Source: a virus. Taken from it: a stretch of DNA of 64,000 bases. Below the pieces are notes generated by a model that worked only from the letters and a program-made list of their open reading frames with translations, did no database searches and was not told the DNA's origin. The position numbers and the translations under genes are program-made. Location of the stretch: IMG/VR virus record IMGVR_UViG_3300040801_005040, positions 1 to 64,000 of that record; one strand, 5' to 3'. Of this stretch, positions 1 to 8,330 are shown one piece after another; within the stretch, counting starts at the first letter, position 1, and each line of letters starts with the position of its first letter.

Positions 1-1752
1 AATACCTGTTTGCATAATGGCAAACAAGTTCAAACGCTGATAGAAATCAGCACTTTTTTTAAGTCCCAGAAAAGCATTTAACGCTTCTCTTTCATTGGGA
101 GATTTAAATACACGATATGCTTCATCAATAATTTCTTTATCTTCTGCAGAATCCCTTTTTGAAATAGGTTTAAGCGCATCTAATCCTCCTTCCTGTTCAT
201 TTATTACAGGTAAAAGAGCATTTAATAGAGGCATTCCATCAAATTCTATAGGAGTAAATAATTCAATTATTTGATTTTCAAGATCAAGTGTATTATTTAA
301 TGGCGCAGTTGCCCATTCTTTTATTAAAGAAAGTGCATCAGAGGGTATATACTTACTTATTGTTTTATCAATTGCTTCTCTTGGAACATAATTTTTTGAT
401 ACATATGTACCTTTATCTGGTTGATATGTATCAAACAAATCAATTCTTCCACCTCTATTAAATACTATTAATATTTGCCCTTGTTTTGAATCAATTTCTA
501 TTTCAAATGATTTTCCTTGCTGTTTAAAATTTGCATCAATTACATTAGGGATGCCTTTTTGCTTTTTTTCAAAAAACTGTTTTAATTTTCGTATTAGTTT
601 AGGTACTGAGTTAGGACCTTTGAAAAGACTATTGACGTAAGTTTGATGGTCAATAGGGCCTTCTTCGTTTAACAGGAACATTATAAAGTCTGCTTCTGTT
701 TTACGAATCATCCTTTCTTGATAGTCAGGATTAAAGCTTAGCTCAGAAAGTGTTTCCTTAAGGGCATCAAGCTCTTCTTTGTAACCAGGAAGTTGAGATA
801 AAAGAAATTCAGATATTCCTGTTGTCCCATTAATTGTATTTTCTCCTTTAAAATCATTTTTAGCGTTCCAGAAAGTTCCAACAAAGCCATCAAACATCCT
901 ATCATAGTTGATGAACATTCCGCTTTTTTCCACTTCTTTACGCAACGCAAGTTGGTTTTCCATCATAGAAAAAGTCTTAAATCCTTGAGTATCAGGAGAT
1001 GTAGACTTAATCATTTTACCAAATATCTGAGCTTCACGTTGGAGCTCCAGAAAAATGTCAAGGGCTTTAAATTGAACTTCTTTATTAGCTCCATTTGTCC
1101 TTATTCCTTCTTCAAGCTCATCTATGGTAAAATCATCGTAGATTTTTTGTTTTCTGTCATCTTCAGTTTTTACCTTATCTTCAATGTCTTTTTCAACAAA
1201 GAAAATCATGTCATCAATTTTCTTGCTATTAAGACCTCTTGGACTAAGAACCTTTGCCACTATTTGAGCTTTTGAGCTCCTTATATCATTTGATACTGAA
1301 TTTGACTGGGAGAATTCATTTATATACTCCTTTATGATAGGTTGATTTACAAAATAGAATATGGTCTTAAAGGGTACTCCCTGACGAACTAGCATTAAAA
1401 TTGTATTAGCTACCTCATTAACTCCGTTAATATCAAGGATATAAGGGTCTTTAGCAACATCTACATAAGCTGTCATAAGCTCTCCAAGCAGTTTACTAAT
1501 GAATACATTTTCTTCATTAGTAATCCTTCCTAAATCATATAGAAATTCAGGTTTAGCAGGGCTCTTTTTTTCTTCTTGTTGTTTTTTAGGAATAACTATA
1601 AGGCTTTGGGTTGAAGGAATACCAAGCTCTTGCTGAATGGCCTGATATTCTTCATTGATAGCTTCAGCTACAGCTTCATTTTCAGAGAATCCTTCGTCCA
1701 GATATTTCTGTGCCCTTTTTTTAAGTTCTCCTTTAAGACAATCTACTGACAT
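1..1752 (-). CDS. Virion RNA polymerase, C-terminal part (partial, runs off left edge)
   Basis: An uninterrupted minus-strand frame of 584 codons begins with ATG at 1752 and is still open at base 1. It overlaps the end of the preceding gene by 10 nt. After a charged N-terminal segment (about 1-60), residues about 87-143 contain the stretches LLGELMTAYVDVAKDP and VNQPIIKEYI. From memory of crAss-like phages, such a segment follows the DxDxD catalytic region of the giant virion RNA polymerase in the same chain. Here that catalytic region is in the gene at 8318-12952, so I infer this is the detached C-terminal portion of a split polymerase packaged in the capsid. It could instead be an ordinary separate polymerase subunit. 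That the frame is real is very likely; the assignment is moderately sure. Confidence 0.75.
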   Translation of the reverse strand, partial: MSVDCLKGELKKRAQKYLDEGFSENEAVAEAINEEYQAIQQELGIPSTQSLIVIPKKQQEEKKSPAKPEFLYDLGRITNEENVFISKLLGELMTAYVDVAKDPYILDINGVNEVANTILMLVRQGVPFKTIFYFVNQPIIKEYINEFSQSNSVSNDIRSSKAQIVAKVLSPRGLNSKKIDDMIFFVEKDIEDKVKTEDDRKQKIYDDFTIDELEEGIRTNGANKEVQFKALDIFLELQREAQIFGKMIKSTSPDTQGFKTFSMMENQLALRKEVEKSGMFINYDRMFDGFVGTFWNAKNDFKGENTINGTTGISEFLLSQLPGYKEELDALKETLSELSFNPDYQERMIRKTEADFIMFLLNEEGPIDHQTYVNSLFKGPNSVPKLIRKLKQFFEKKQKGIPNVIDANFKQQGKSFEIEIDSKQGQILIVFNRGGRIDLFDTYQPDKGTYVSKNYVPREAIDKTISKYIPSDALSLIKEWATAPLNNTLDLENQIIELFTPIEFDGMPLLNALLPVINEQEGGLDALKPISKRDSAEDKEIIDEAYRVFKSPNEREALNAFLGLKKSADFYQRLNLFAIMQTGI

Positions 1753-2024
1753 TTCAAGAATGATTTTATAATTATGAGGATTTCTTCATCCTCCATTTTT
1801 ATTTGTTTGTATATGAGCTCTCTTTTATCCTGCTCTTCACGTATTAATTGACCTATGCTCTTTGCTCCTCCCCCAGAGTAATTAACCCCTCTTTTAGGCT
1901 CCTCTGGTATAACAGGAGGTATTATTACAGTACAATTGTTTAAATAACCATTTGTAGCTATGGGAAGTGTTTTTCCACATCCGCTTAAATATCCATCTGA
2001 CGCTATACCTAAAGTATATCCCAT
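1743..2024 (-). CDS. Small virion-associated protein with repeated DGYL-type motif
   Basis: This 93-residue protein has two short N-terminal repeats (ASDGYLSGCG and ATNGYLNNCT), a proline-rich hinge (PPVIPEEP), a Gly-rich GVNYSGGG segment and a charged helical C-terminus. Small proteins of this build sit downstream of fibre genes in marine phage structural cassettes, where they are taken to be minor virion or fibre-associated parts; no function is proven. It directly follows the 462-residue protein and overlaps the start of the polymerase C-terminal gene by 10 nt, so translation of the two is probably coupled. The specific role is unknown. Confidence 0.65.
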   Translation of the reverse strand: MGYTLGIASDGYLSGCGKTLPIATNGYLNNCTVIIPPVIPEEPKRGVNYSGGGAKSIGQLIREEQDKRELIYKQIKMEDEEILIIIKSFLKCQ

Positions 2025-3412
2025 TACTGTCTGGTTACTATAGATGTAGTTTCACCATCTCCTGATATTGCGAGATCAACAGTACCTGCAACTCTTTGAG
2101 TCTCTGTTATTGTCAAAGGATTAGAACTATCAAGACCTTGTATTTGCCATAGTTCCATTAATTTGGCAATTATTTCATTAAGCGCTGTTCCTGTACTACT
2201 AGGAGTAACGTTATTAGCTGTAAGCTGATTCCATACAGCTTCAGCAATAGCAGTGTTATCTACAACTGCTGTAGCATCAACATTACCATTAAAAATAGTT
2301 AGATTCCTTATACTTAACCCACCATTAATTACACTATCCCCATTAGCTATTAAATTTCCATTTTCATCTGTAAGTCTTCCATTGCCTCTTACTACTAATT
2401 CTCCGGCAGTACAGGTATTTGAATCAATAGATACATCAGCTCCCATCAAATCAAGTGTCATTGAACCACTTGCATTATTAAAATTAGTAACTGCCAATCC
2501 TCCTGCATAACGTCTGAAATTAATACCTGCTGCAGTACTATTACAATTAAGTATAGGTCTAGATGTACCTGCTATACCAGATGAACAGTCAGTGAATATA
2601 ATTGGCATTGTTGCTGAAGCATCTAAAGTAATATTTCCTTTTATTATACAACTTTGAAATATTCCTTGTACTCCTGTAAAAGGTGATGCCTCACCTAAAA
2701 AACATTGATAAAATGCACCGTATCCTGAAATACTACCTCCTATGGAAATTCTTTCAAACCCTGAATCATCAACAAGTAAGTTACTTGCAGTAATGACACC
2801 ATCAGCAGGAGTTTGAGCCGTTATATAATATCTATCTATTCCTACGTTACCTGTTGCAACAAAGGATCCTCCAACATGAAATTTATGTAATCCTTCTCTT
2901 ATGGCAATAGTTATTGCATCAGTTACGTTATTTACTGCATTGGGAGGAGTACCTCTCGGAAACTGAGTTCCTGCTTCACCATCTATGGAATCTACCCAAA
3001 CCATAGCTCCAGTAAAAGATTGGGAGTTAATTGAATCAGAGAAAGTAAGACCTGCTGAGTTGTTAGGTCGAATAGATACTTGGTTTACAACTACTTTATC
3101 TTGTACGTTAGTATTAGCTCCATTGAGTTGTACTGCATATTGTCCATCTTCAAATTCTACAATATAAGGTGATAGAATTACTACCACAGGTGCAAGCTGT
3201 ACTCCTCCTACAGATATTGGAGCAGTATATTGAAATGCTGTAGGTGCCCATGCTCCTTCTGGATCATCTTGTAAATCAGCTAAATCTTGAGCGAAAGTAG
3301 TAAGAGATATTTGTCTGATTTCAAGTCCTGTTTGTGGATCAATAGAAACAAATTGAGTATAAGTCTTTGGGACAAATATAATATTTGTATTATAGTCTAT
3401 TGATATTGCCAT
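2024..3412 (-). CDS. Putative virion/fibre protein, beta-rich
   Basis: The 462-residue product has no signal peptide or membrane segment. Its middle (about 150-380) is rich in Ser, Thr, Asn, Gly and Ile in an irregular alternating pattern typical of beta-solenoid or fibre shafts. A predicted helical stretch follows (about 385-425), then a short beta C-terminus with the segment RVAGTVDLAISGDGET. I recognise this only as a type of structural protein found in environmental phages. The upstream neighbour (3412-5289) and this gene share base 3412, so they are translationally coupled. A fibre shaft, baseplate-like part or decoration protein is equally possible. Confidence 0.6.
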   Translation of the reverse strand: MAISIDYNTNIIFVPKTYTQFVSIDPQTGLEIRQISLTTFAQDLADLQDDPEGAWAPTAFQYTAPISVGGVQLAPVVVILSPYIVEFEDGQYAVQLNGANTNVQDKVVVNQVSIRPNNSAGLTFSDSINSQSFTGAMVWVDSIDGEAGTQFPRGTPPNAVNNVTDAITIAIREGLHKFHVGGSFVATGNVGIDRYYITAQTPADGVITASNLLVDDSGFERISIGGSISGYGAFYQCFLGEASPFTGVQGIFQSCIIKGNITLDASATMPIIFTDCSSGIAGTSRPILNCNSTAAGINFRRYAGGLAVTNFNNASGSMTLDLMGADVSIDSNTCTAGELVVRGNGRLTDENGNLIANGDSVINGGLSIRNLTIFNGNVDATAVVDNTAIAEAVWNQLTANNVTPSSTGTALNEIIAKLMELWQIQGLDSSNPLTITETQRVAGTVDLAISGDGETTSIVTRQ

Positions 3413-5289
3413 TATTCATCACTTAACATTACTACTGTAATGGTTGTACCTGTATCCTTATTCAAAGTTCCTACAATACCTCCTGGTTTAAGATAAGGTG
3501 AACCTGATGATTTCCTTACAGTACCTGTTACTGGTTGGTTTGCTGTAAAAGTTGCTGTATAACTTGCCTCTCCATTACCATCTGTAGTAGTACTTATAAA
3601 CACAAAGCTACTTACCGGGTTCCCTGTTGCAGGGGTTACTGGAGTACCAGAAACAGTGTAATCATATGTGTTAGTAGTAACATTCGATATGGTTCTGATA
3701 CCATTATATTCATTTTCATTAGCTCCTCGTATCACTACTTTATCTCCATTGGCAAGACCATGGGCATTATGTGTTACTGTAGCAATAGAACCACTGCGAG
3801 TAATACTTACCGAAGCCTGATAAGGTTTTGTAGCACCTGCTGCTGTCTCACATAGCACTCTGGCTGATGATACGTTAGTACCTGATACATCCACCACTTT
3901 TATAGTCAATGTTACAGCTCCTGCAATTACATCTACGTTACCAGTAAAACCAGTTCCTTTTCTTACAGAAGGTACTGTTGCTCCAGAAACTACATTGATT
4001 GTAAATGTAGCACTACTGGTAAAGTTAAGATAAATTGCTTCATTTCCAGTAGAGGTGGTAGTTACATTGCTTCCTGAAGTTCCTGCTACGTATCCTGAGA
4101 GACTATTATCCCAGCTTATTGTGCCAGTACCTACAGAGTTAATTTCTACGGCATGATTAGAACCATCTGAAGTAAATTCATTACCCGTAATATTAGCTAT
4201 ACCAGCGGCTCCTGTAAGTACTGAAGCACTGGAAGTTGAATTCGCTATTGCACAACCTGTAAGTGTAGCTGATCCTGCAGTTATTAATCCACAACCGTTA
4301 AAATTACAACCTATAAGGGTACCATTTGATTGATAAATAGATGTTCCAAAATTATTGAAAGTACATCCATTTAAATTTACAGTAGCATTATCTATCATTT
4401 CAAAATACCCTACACCGTTAGCTGTAGTAGCTGTTGAATTGAATGTAACGTTATTCCAGGTTACTGAAGAACTGGCATTATTTATTTCAATTTTGTTAAA
4501 CGAAGGATAAGTATGAGGACAATCCTCTATAGTTACTGTTACGTTAGAATCTGTAAATGTAACACTGGTTCCTGTAAGACCAAATGACAATAATCCTTTC
4601 CATGAATATCCACCACCTGCTGCAGCAAATAACCCTAGTACATGTCTTCCACTATCAATGGATGTTGATGATGTTCCGGGAGGGGTTCCACCAGCATTAT
4701 AGTCATTGTATTGGGCCATTTCATCGAAAGAGCCACCAGTACCTGTAATACTTAATTCTCCCCTACCATATCGTATTGCATCTACAGCTGCAGGATCACC
4801 TTTGGTTACTTCGTTAAGTGTATTTGGTACACCACCAAAATATCTATATGAACCTCCATTACCCCCTCCAATGGTTCCACTTTCCGTAGCAGTAGGATCA
4901 ATTGCAAAATTTCTCCACCCTCCTAATTTATGGTTACTGTAGTCAGAACCCCCAACCCTAAACCAATCCCAGGCAGAAGTAGATGAGCCTATGCCAATTC
5001 TCCAACCGCTATTGGCGTATGTATTTAAGTTAGTTCCAGAAAAATAAAACAGCCACATAAAAACAACTTCACCCGCAGCAAAGGTTACGTTTGAACCATT
5101 ATCAAATACACAAGAGATTTCTAAGCCAACAGCTTTACCAGTAGTCTGTGAACGGCAGTCAGTACCTTGAATAAAGTTTTCGCCAGAAGCAGCAGGACTA
5201 CCACCTCCGTTATAAGGCGAGGCAAATTCAGTCCAGGTGCCAGATTCAGCAGTAGTTAAAGTTGTTAAATCTGTACTATACGTGGCCAT
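3412..5289 (-). CDS. Putative virion/tail fibre protein with beta-helix centre
   Basis: The product has 625 residues. The N-terminal half (about 1-240) is Gly/Ser/Thr-rich and looks like a lectin-type beta sandwich. Residues about 245-400 show short repeating rungs with Asn and Cys (LNGCTFNNFGTS, LIGCNFNGCG, LTGCAIANST), as in a right-handed beta-helix. Near residue 500 the segment HGLANGDKVVIRG is a motif common in phage tail and fibre proteins. The start ATG lies 14 nt inside the end of the upstream YkgJ-like gene. I infer a receptor-binding or shaft protein; no enzymatic residues are evident. Confidence 0.65.
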   Translation of the reverse strand: MATYSTDLTTLTTAESGTWTEFASPYNGGGSPAASGENFIQGTDCRSQTTGKAVGLEISCVFDNGSNVTFAAGEVVFMWLFYFSGTNLNTYANSGWRIGIGSSTSAWDWFRVGGSDYSNHKLGGWRNFAIDPTATESGTIGGGNGGSYRYFGGVPNTLNEVTKGDPAAVDAIRYGRGELSITGTGGSFDEMAQYNDYNAGGTPPGTSSTSIDSGRHVLGLFAAAGGGYSWKGLLSFGLTGTSVTFTDSNVTVTIEDCPHTYPSFNKIEINNASSSVTWNNVTFNSTATTANGVGYFEMIDNATVNLNGCTFNNFGTSIYQSNGTLIGCNFNGCGLITAGSATLTGCAIANSTSSASVLTGAAGIANITGNEFTSDGSNHAVEINSVGTGTISWDNSLSGYVAGTSGSNVTTTSTGNEAIYLNFTSSATFTINVVSGATVPSVRKGTGFTGNVDVIAGAVTLTIKVVDVSGTNVSSARVLCETAAGATKPYQASVSITRSGSIATVTHNAHGLANGDKVVIRGANENEYNGIRTISNVTTNTYDYTVSGTPVTPATGNPVSSFVFISTTTDGNGEASYTATFTANQPVTGTVRKSSGSPYLKPGGIVGTLNKDTGTTITVVMLSDE

Positions 5290-5713
5290 ATTCTCTTAAT
5301 GAGTTAATATATTCCATCCATATGTCCCTTTTATTATGACCTTTGGCAACTTCTATGTGAGGTTGTCCAAATAGTTTTATCATTACTACTGAGTAGCCTT
5401 GCTTTTTAAAAGCTTCAATTTGATCTCTTGCTATATTTGAGACAGATTTATTTGGAACAACAGTTCCTACAAATATTCTATCAGTCTTTTTAAAGAACAT
5501 GACATCACACTTATCAGGACGCAGTGAAATATTACTAGTTCCGCTTTCAATGTAAGCACATTCAAAATCTTTACATTCCTGTGGGTGATTACCATAAATA
5601 CTACAGCTATTACTAATGCAATATTTACATGCCTCTCCAGCTTTTTTATTAAGCTCTTTGACGACACTTAAAGTACAGCATACAGTACATTCTCCACATT
5701 CTCCCTTTGCCAT
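5276..5713 (-). CDS. YkgJ-family-like cysteine cluster protein
   Basis: This 145-residue soluble protein opens with a dense cysteine cluster: CGECTVCC at residues 6-13, then CKYC, a Cys near residue 37, and further Cys in PQECKDFEC. The CxxCxxCC arrangement with later Cys pairs is the hallmark of the YkgJ/CxxCxxCC family (PF03692), thought to bind zinc or an iron-sulfur centre. The biochemical role of the family is unknown. The gene sits between a terminator hairpin and a fibre gene inside a structural cassette, which suggests a part in maturing or modifying virion proteins; that is inference. Confidence 0.75.
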   Translation of the reverse strand: MAKGECGECTVCCTLSVVKELNKKAGEACKYCISNSCSIYGNHPQECKDFECAYIESGTSNISLRPDKCDVMFFKKTDRIFVGTVVPNKSVSNIARDQIEAFKKQGYSVVMIKLFGQPHIEVAKGHNKRDIWMEYINSLREYGHV

Positions 5714-5718
5714 AATTT

Positions 5719-5749
5719 AATTAATAAAAAGGGGAGGAATCCTCCCCTT
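5719..5749 (-). terminator. Rho-independent terminator inside the fibre cassette
   Basis: A perfect 9-bp inverted repeat (AAGGGGAGG/CCTCCCCTT, positions 5729-5749, loop AAT) lies just downstream of the stop codon of the 627-residue protein. On the minus strand it is followed by TTTTTATTAATT, the expected U-tract. It stands 16 nt before the start of the YkgJ-like gene, so it could end or attenuate transcription between the two halves of the cassette. Confidence 0.8.
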
Positions 5750-5752
5750 ATA

Positions 5753-7636
5753 TTAAAAGTCATCAATCCTACCTACAGTAGATGAACCTCCACCAGAACC
5801 AACAAGGGCTGTAGTTTCAAAGGTCTTAATTTCTACCCCAGGGTTTGCATTACGTACCCTTAAGAAGAGTGTTCTATCTGTATTGTATACATATGTAACA
5901 GTTTCTGGGTTTCCAGTTGCAACTCTATCTATATAAGTCACAAAAAGGTTATTCCCAGCAGTAGCTGCGTTAACGCCTGAAAAATCAGTAGAAGGAATAG
6001 TAAATGTGCTTCCTGTAAAGGATGTGTAAGGTACTCTTTTATAAGAACCTGAATCCAGCTGTATTCTCAGAGTTCCTGATGGGGAAGGAATATCTGTAGC
6101 AATGGGTGTAGTTACAACAATAGAGGTAATACCTGCACTATTGTAAGTGGCATTGGTTGAATACTGACTAAAGTTAAAATCTCCGCCATTATTGATAGCT
6201 GCAATAACATAATCTCCAGAAACAGTGTTGTTTACTGTGTAAGTTACGTTATTCGGAGGAGTTCTTGTAGTACCAGTAAGGTCAATAGGCCTATCGTTTT
6301 GTCCAAGATCTGCAGACTCAATACCAGAACCAAATGCTCCAAGGATAGCAGCACCAGTAGATGATCCAATAAATGGAAGCTGAATGGTTTGAGAAGTTAC
6401 AGTTATATTAACCAGACAGGTTGCACCAGATGTGATACCTTCAATACTTTGGTTATTAGCTGGAGCTACACCTGCGAGAAGTTGAATCCAACATTCAGTA
6501 CCAGCAGTGGTAGAATCAATAGCTAAGAGCTGACCCCATCCAGTAATGGTTTCTGCAGTACCAGTTCCAGTACCTATACCAGTAGCAGTAAAGATTGTAC
6601 CAGGGCTAGAGTCAGCTGCTCCAATGGTTGTAAAATCTGTGGTTCCTGTTGTTCTGATAACATATGTGTTACCTATTACAAATGAACCCGCAGTAATATC
6701 TACAGCAGTACCCCAAGTAACCCTTTCTGGTTCAATAAATGTTCCTGTAGGGCTATCAATTTCTACAGAGTGGGTAATACCACGGAAGATATCTCCTGGC
6801 AATCCATAAATATTCTGGTCAACATCTCTGGTATCATTACCCCCACCAATATCACCTACACGGGTTTGAATCCATTTGGCTCTTTCATAGAAGTCATTCT
6901 TGCTTTGAGAACCAATGTTCCACTCAGAGTAAAAAGGATAGTTTGTACCGCCAATATTAATCAGGTTGTATCCTTCTGTAACGTTGGTAATGCTATCCCA
7001 ACTAGCAATAGTGGCTCCTGCTGTCTGGTTGTTGTTATCAGGGTTGGCAGTAAGTGCCAATACGTTGTTACCACGGTTAGTACCACCTCCAATGAAGAAT
7101 TCAGTGTAAGTAGTTCCAAGCTCACGCTGTGTACCAAGCAGACGTCTACCATCAATATCTACTCCATTATCCCTTACTTTAATAAGGAAACGGTGAGTTG
7201 TAGAAGAAGCTGCATCAGAAGTAGCTGCTTTGTGATTAGGATAGTTCCAGAAGTCATCATCAATACGTGCTCCATTCTGGATAACTTGAATTATAGATGA
7301 ATTACCAAACACCTGAATACCATCATAAATAGTAGCCCCATTTGCTTGTGTAATAGATCCATCATAGATGTGTTGCGAAGACGCATCATCAATGTTACAT
7401 CCATTCAACAGCGAGATGTTGGTATCCGCACCACCCCTGTCTGAAGGGGTTTTATCAATGATGGACAGTTCATCATCTCCAGTGTCTTGTTCATCATCAG
7501 CAAGGGCCTGGAGTCCCCTGTGAACTTCAATTGTCGTTGCATAGGTAGCTGCCCCAGTGTGGTCTGCACCAATATAACGAAGATCTAAAGCTCCTCCATT
7601 TCTGGTAATGCTCCAATCTGCTAATACAAATGCCAT
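5753..7636 (-). CDS. Large virion/fibre protein of marine-phage type
   Basis: The 627-residue product is rich in Thr, Gly, Ile and Asn with almost no Cys, typical of secreted or virion beta proteins. Around residues 310-360 it carries FVIGNTYVIRTTGTTDFTTI followed by FTATGIGTGTGTAE. This matches a module seen repeatedly in tail and fibre proteins of marine phages (general form VIGTTY..GTTDFT.IGA..FTATG.G.GTGTA). The N-terminus (ADWSITRNGGALDLRYIG) begins without a leader, as expected for a virion protein. The gene starts 3 nt after the 111-residue gene and ends at a strong terminator. I infer an adhesion or tail-appendage protein. Confidence 0.65.
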   Translation of the reverse strand: MAFVLADWSITRNGGALDLRYIGADHTGAATYATTIEVHRGLQALADDEQDTGDDELSIIDKTPSDRGGADTNISLLNGCNIDDASSQHIYDGSITQANGATIYDGIQVFGNSSIIQVIQNGARIDDDFWNYPNHKAATSDAASSTTHRFLIKVRDNGVDIDGRRLLGTQRELGTTYTEFFIGGGTNRGNNVLALTANPDNNNQTAGATIASWDSITNVTEGYNLINIGGTNYPFYSEWNIGSQSKNDFYERAKWIQTRVGDIGGGNDTRDVDQNIYGLPGDIFRGITHSVEIDSPTGTFIEPERVTWGTAVDITAGSFVIGNTYVIRTTGTTDFTTIGAADSSPGTIFTATGIGTGTGTAETITGWGQLLAIDSTTAGTECWIQLLAGVAPANNQSIEGITSGATCLVNITVTSQTIQLPFIGSSTGAAILGAFGSGIESADLGQNDRPIDLTGTTRTPPNNVTYTVNNTVSGDYVIAAINNGGDFNFSQYSTNATYNSAGITSIVVTTPIATDIPSPSGTLRIQLDSGSYKRVPYTSFTGSTFTIPSTDFSGVNAATAGNNLFVTYIDRVATGNPETVTYVYNTDRTLFLRVRNANPGVEIKTFETTALVGSGGGSSTVGRIDDF

Positions 7637-7639
7637 AGT

Positions 7640-7975
7640 TTATAGTATTTTAAATTTTCTTCCCGAATCTTTGACTACATAAATTACCTTCAATTTATCT
7701 TTGTCTTCGTTTTCTGAGAATTGTTTGATTAATAAATTTTCTTCTGATACGTTAACTGTAATATACTCTTTTCTGTTTTCTGCTTTGAATAAAAAGGTTG
7801 AATTGATATGATCATATATACCTTGATATTCAAAATCATTTTGCTCTAACTCTTCTATTACCGCTGAAAATCCACTAAATAATTTAAAGGGCAATTTAAT
7901 TAGAGTGAGATCATCCCCTAAAGAATGAGCTTTAGTTTCAGTGTTAGATTGAGGTTCTTTCTTTTTTCTTGCCAT
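7640..7975 (-). CDS. Hypothetical protein in fibre cassette
   Basis: This 111-residue protein has a basic N-terminus (MARKKKEPQ), then a mixed alpha/beta region with a central acidic segment and a C-terminal strand pair (KVIYVVKDSGRKFKIL). It has no membrane segment and no cysteines. I do not recognise the family. It is packed between the 117-residue gene (1 nt gap) and the 627-residue fibre gene (3 nt gap), so it is co-transcribed with virion genes and may be an assembly factor or minor structural part. Confidence 0.6.
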   Translation of the reverse strand: MARKKKEPQSNTETKAHSLGDDLTLIKLPFKLFSGFSAVIEELEQNDFEYQGIYDHINSTFLFKAENRKEYITVNVSEENLLIKQFSENEDKDKLKVIYVVKDSGRKFKIL

Positions 7976-7976
7976 C

Positions 7977-8330
7977 TTAAATTGCTTTCGCTTTTACCGT
8001 TTTTATTAACTCGTTATTATCCCTTATTATATCAAATGTCCATTCCTTAGGATCTTCTTCTTTCTGGTATTCATTTACTGTTGCTATCAAAGCTTCAATC
8101 TTCCTTACAATAGCATCTCCCATCGCTTCTACTGCTCTTGGAATAGAATCATCCTTTTCCTTTACAGACAAAGTCTGTAGAATAGTTATCATCGTTTCAA
8201 ACTCAGACTTGTTGTCAGGAATCTCACTTGGTATTGATTTAAGAATTTCATCAAGCTTTAATATAACAGCTTTATGATTCTTTTCTTCCATCAAAGCCTG
8301 GAACTCCATAAGACTGGCTAGCTTTTCCAT
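7977..8330 (-). CDS. Hypothetical helical protein, first gene of the inserted cassette
   Basis: The 117-residue protein is largely helical and acidic (MEFQALMEEKNHKAV; SLVKEKDD-type segments; VEAMGDAIVRKIEALIATV). I chose the ATG at 8330; a GTG two codons upstream (8336) would overlap the polymerase gene further. It overlaps the last codons of the 1544-residue protein by 13 nt and continues the same transcript. I do not recognise the family; a small coiled-coil virion accessory protein is plausible. Confidence 0.6.
   Translation of the reverse strand: MEKLASLMEFQALMEEKNHKAVILKLDEILKSIPSEIPDNKSEFETMITILQTLSVKEKDDSIPRAVEAMGDAIVRKIEALIATVNEYQKEEDPKEWTFDIIRDNNELIKTVKAKAI

Noticed and set aside
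738-1275. Short frames on both strands over 738-1275
   Set aside because: They lie inside the long open minus-strand frame 1-1752, which has protein-like composition and family-type motifs; the short ones are shadows.
5276-5713. Frame 5467-5667 as a gene
   Set aside because: It is an alternative register inside the YkgJ-like gene, whose Cys pattern clearly shows the true frame.
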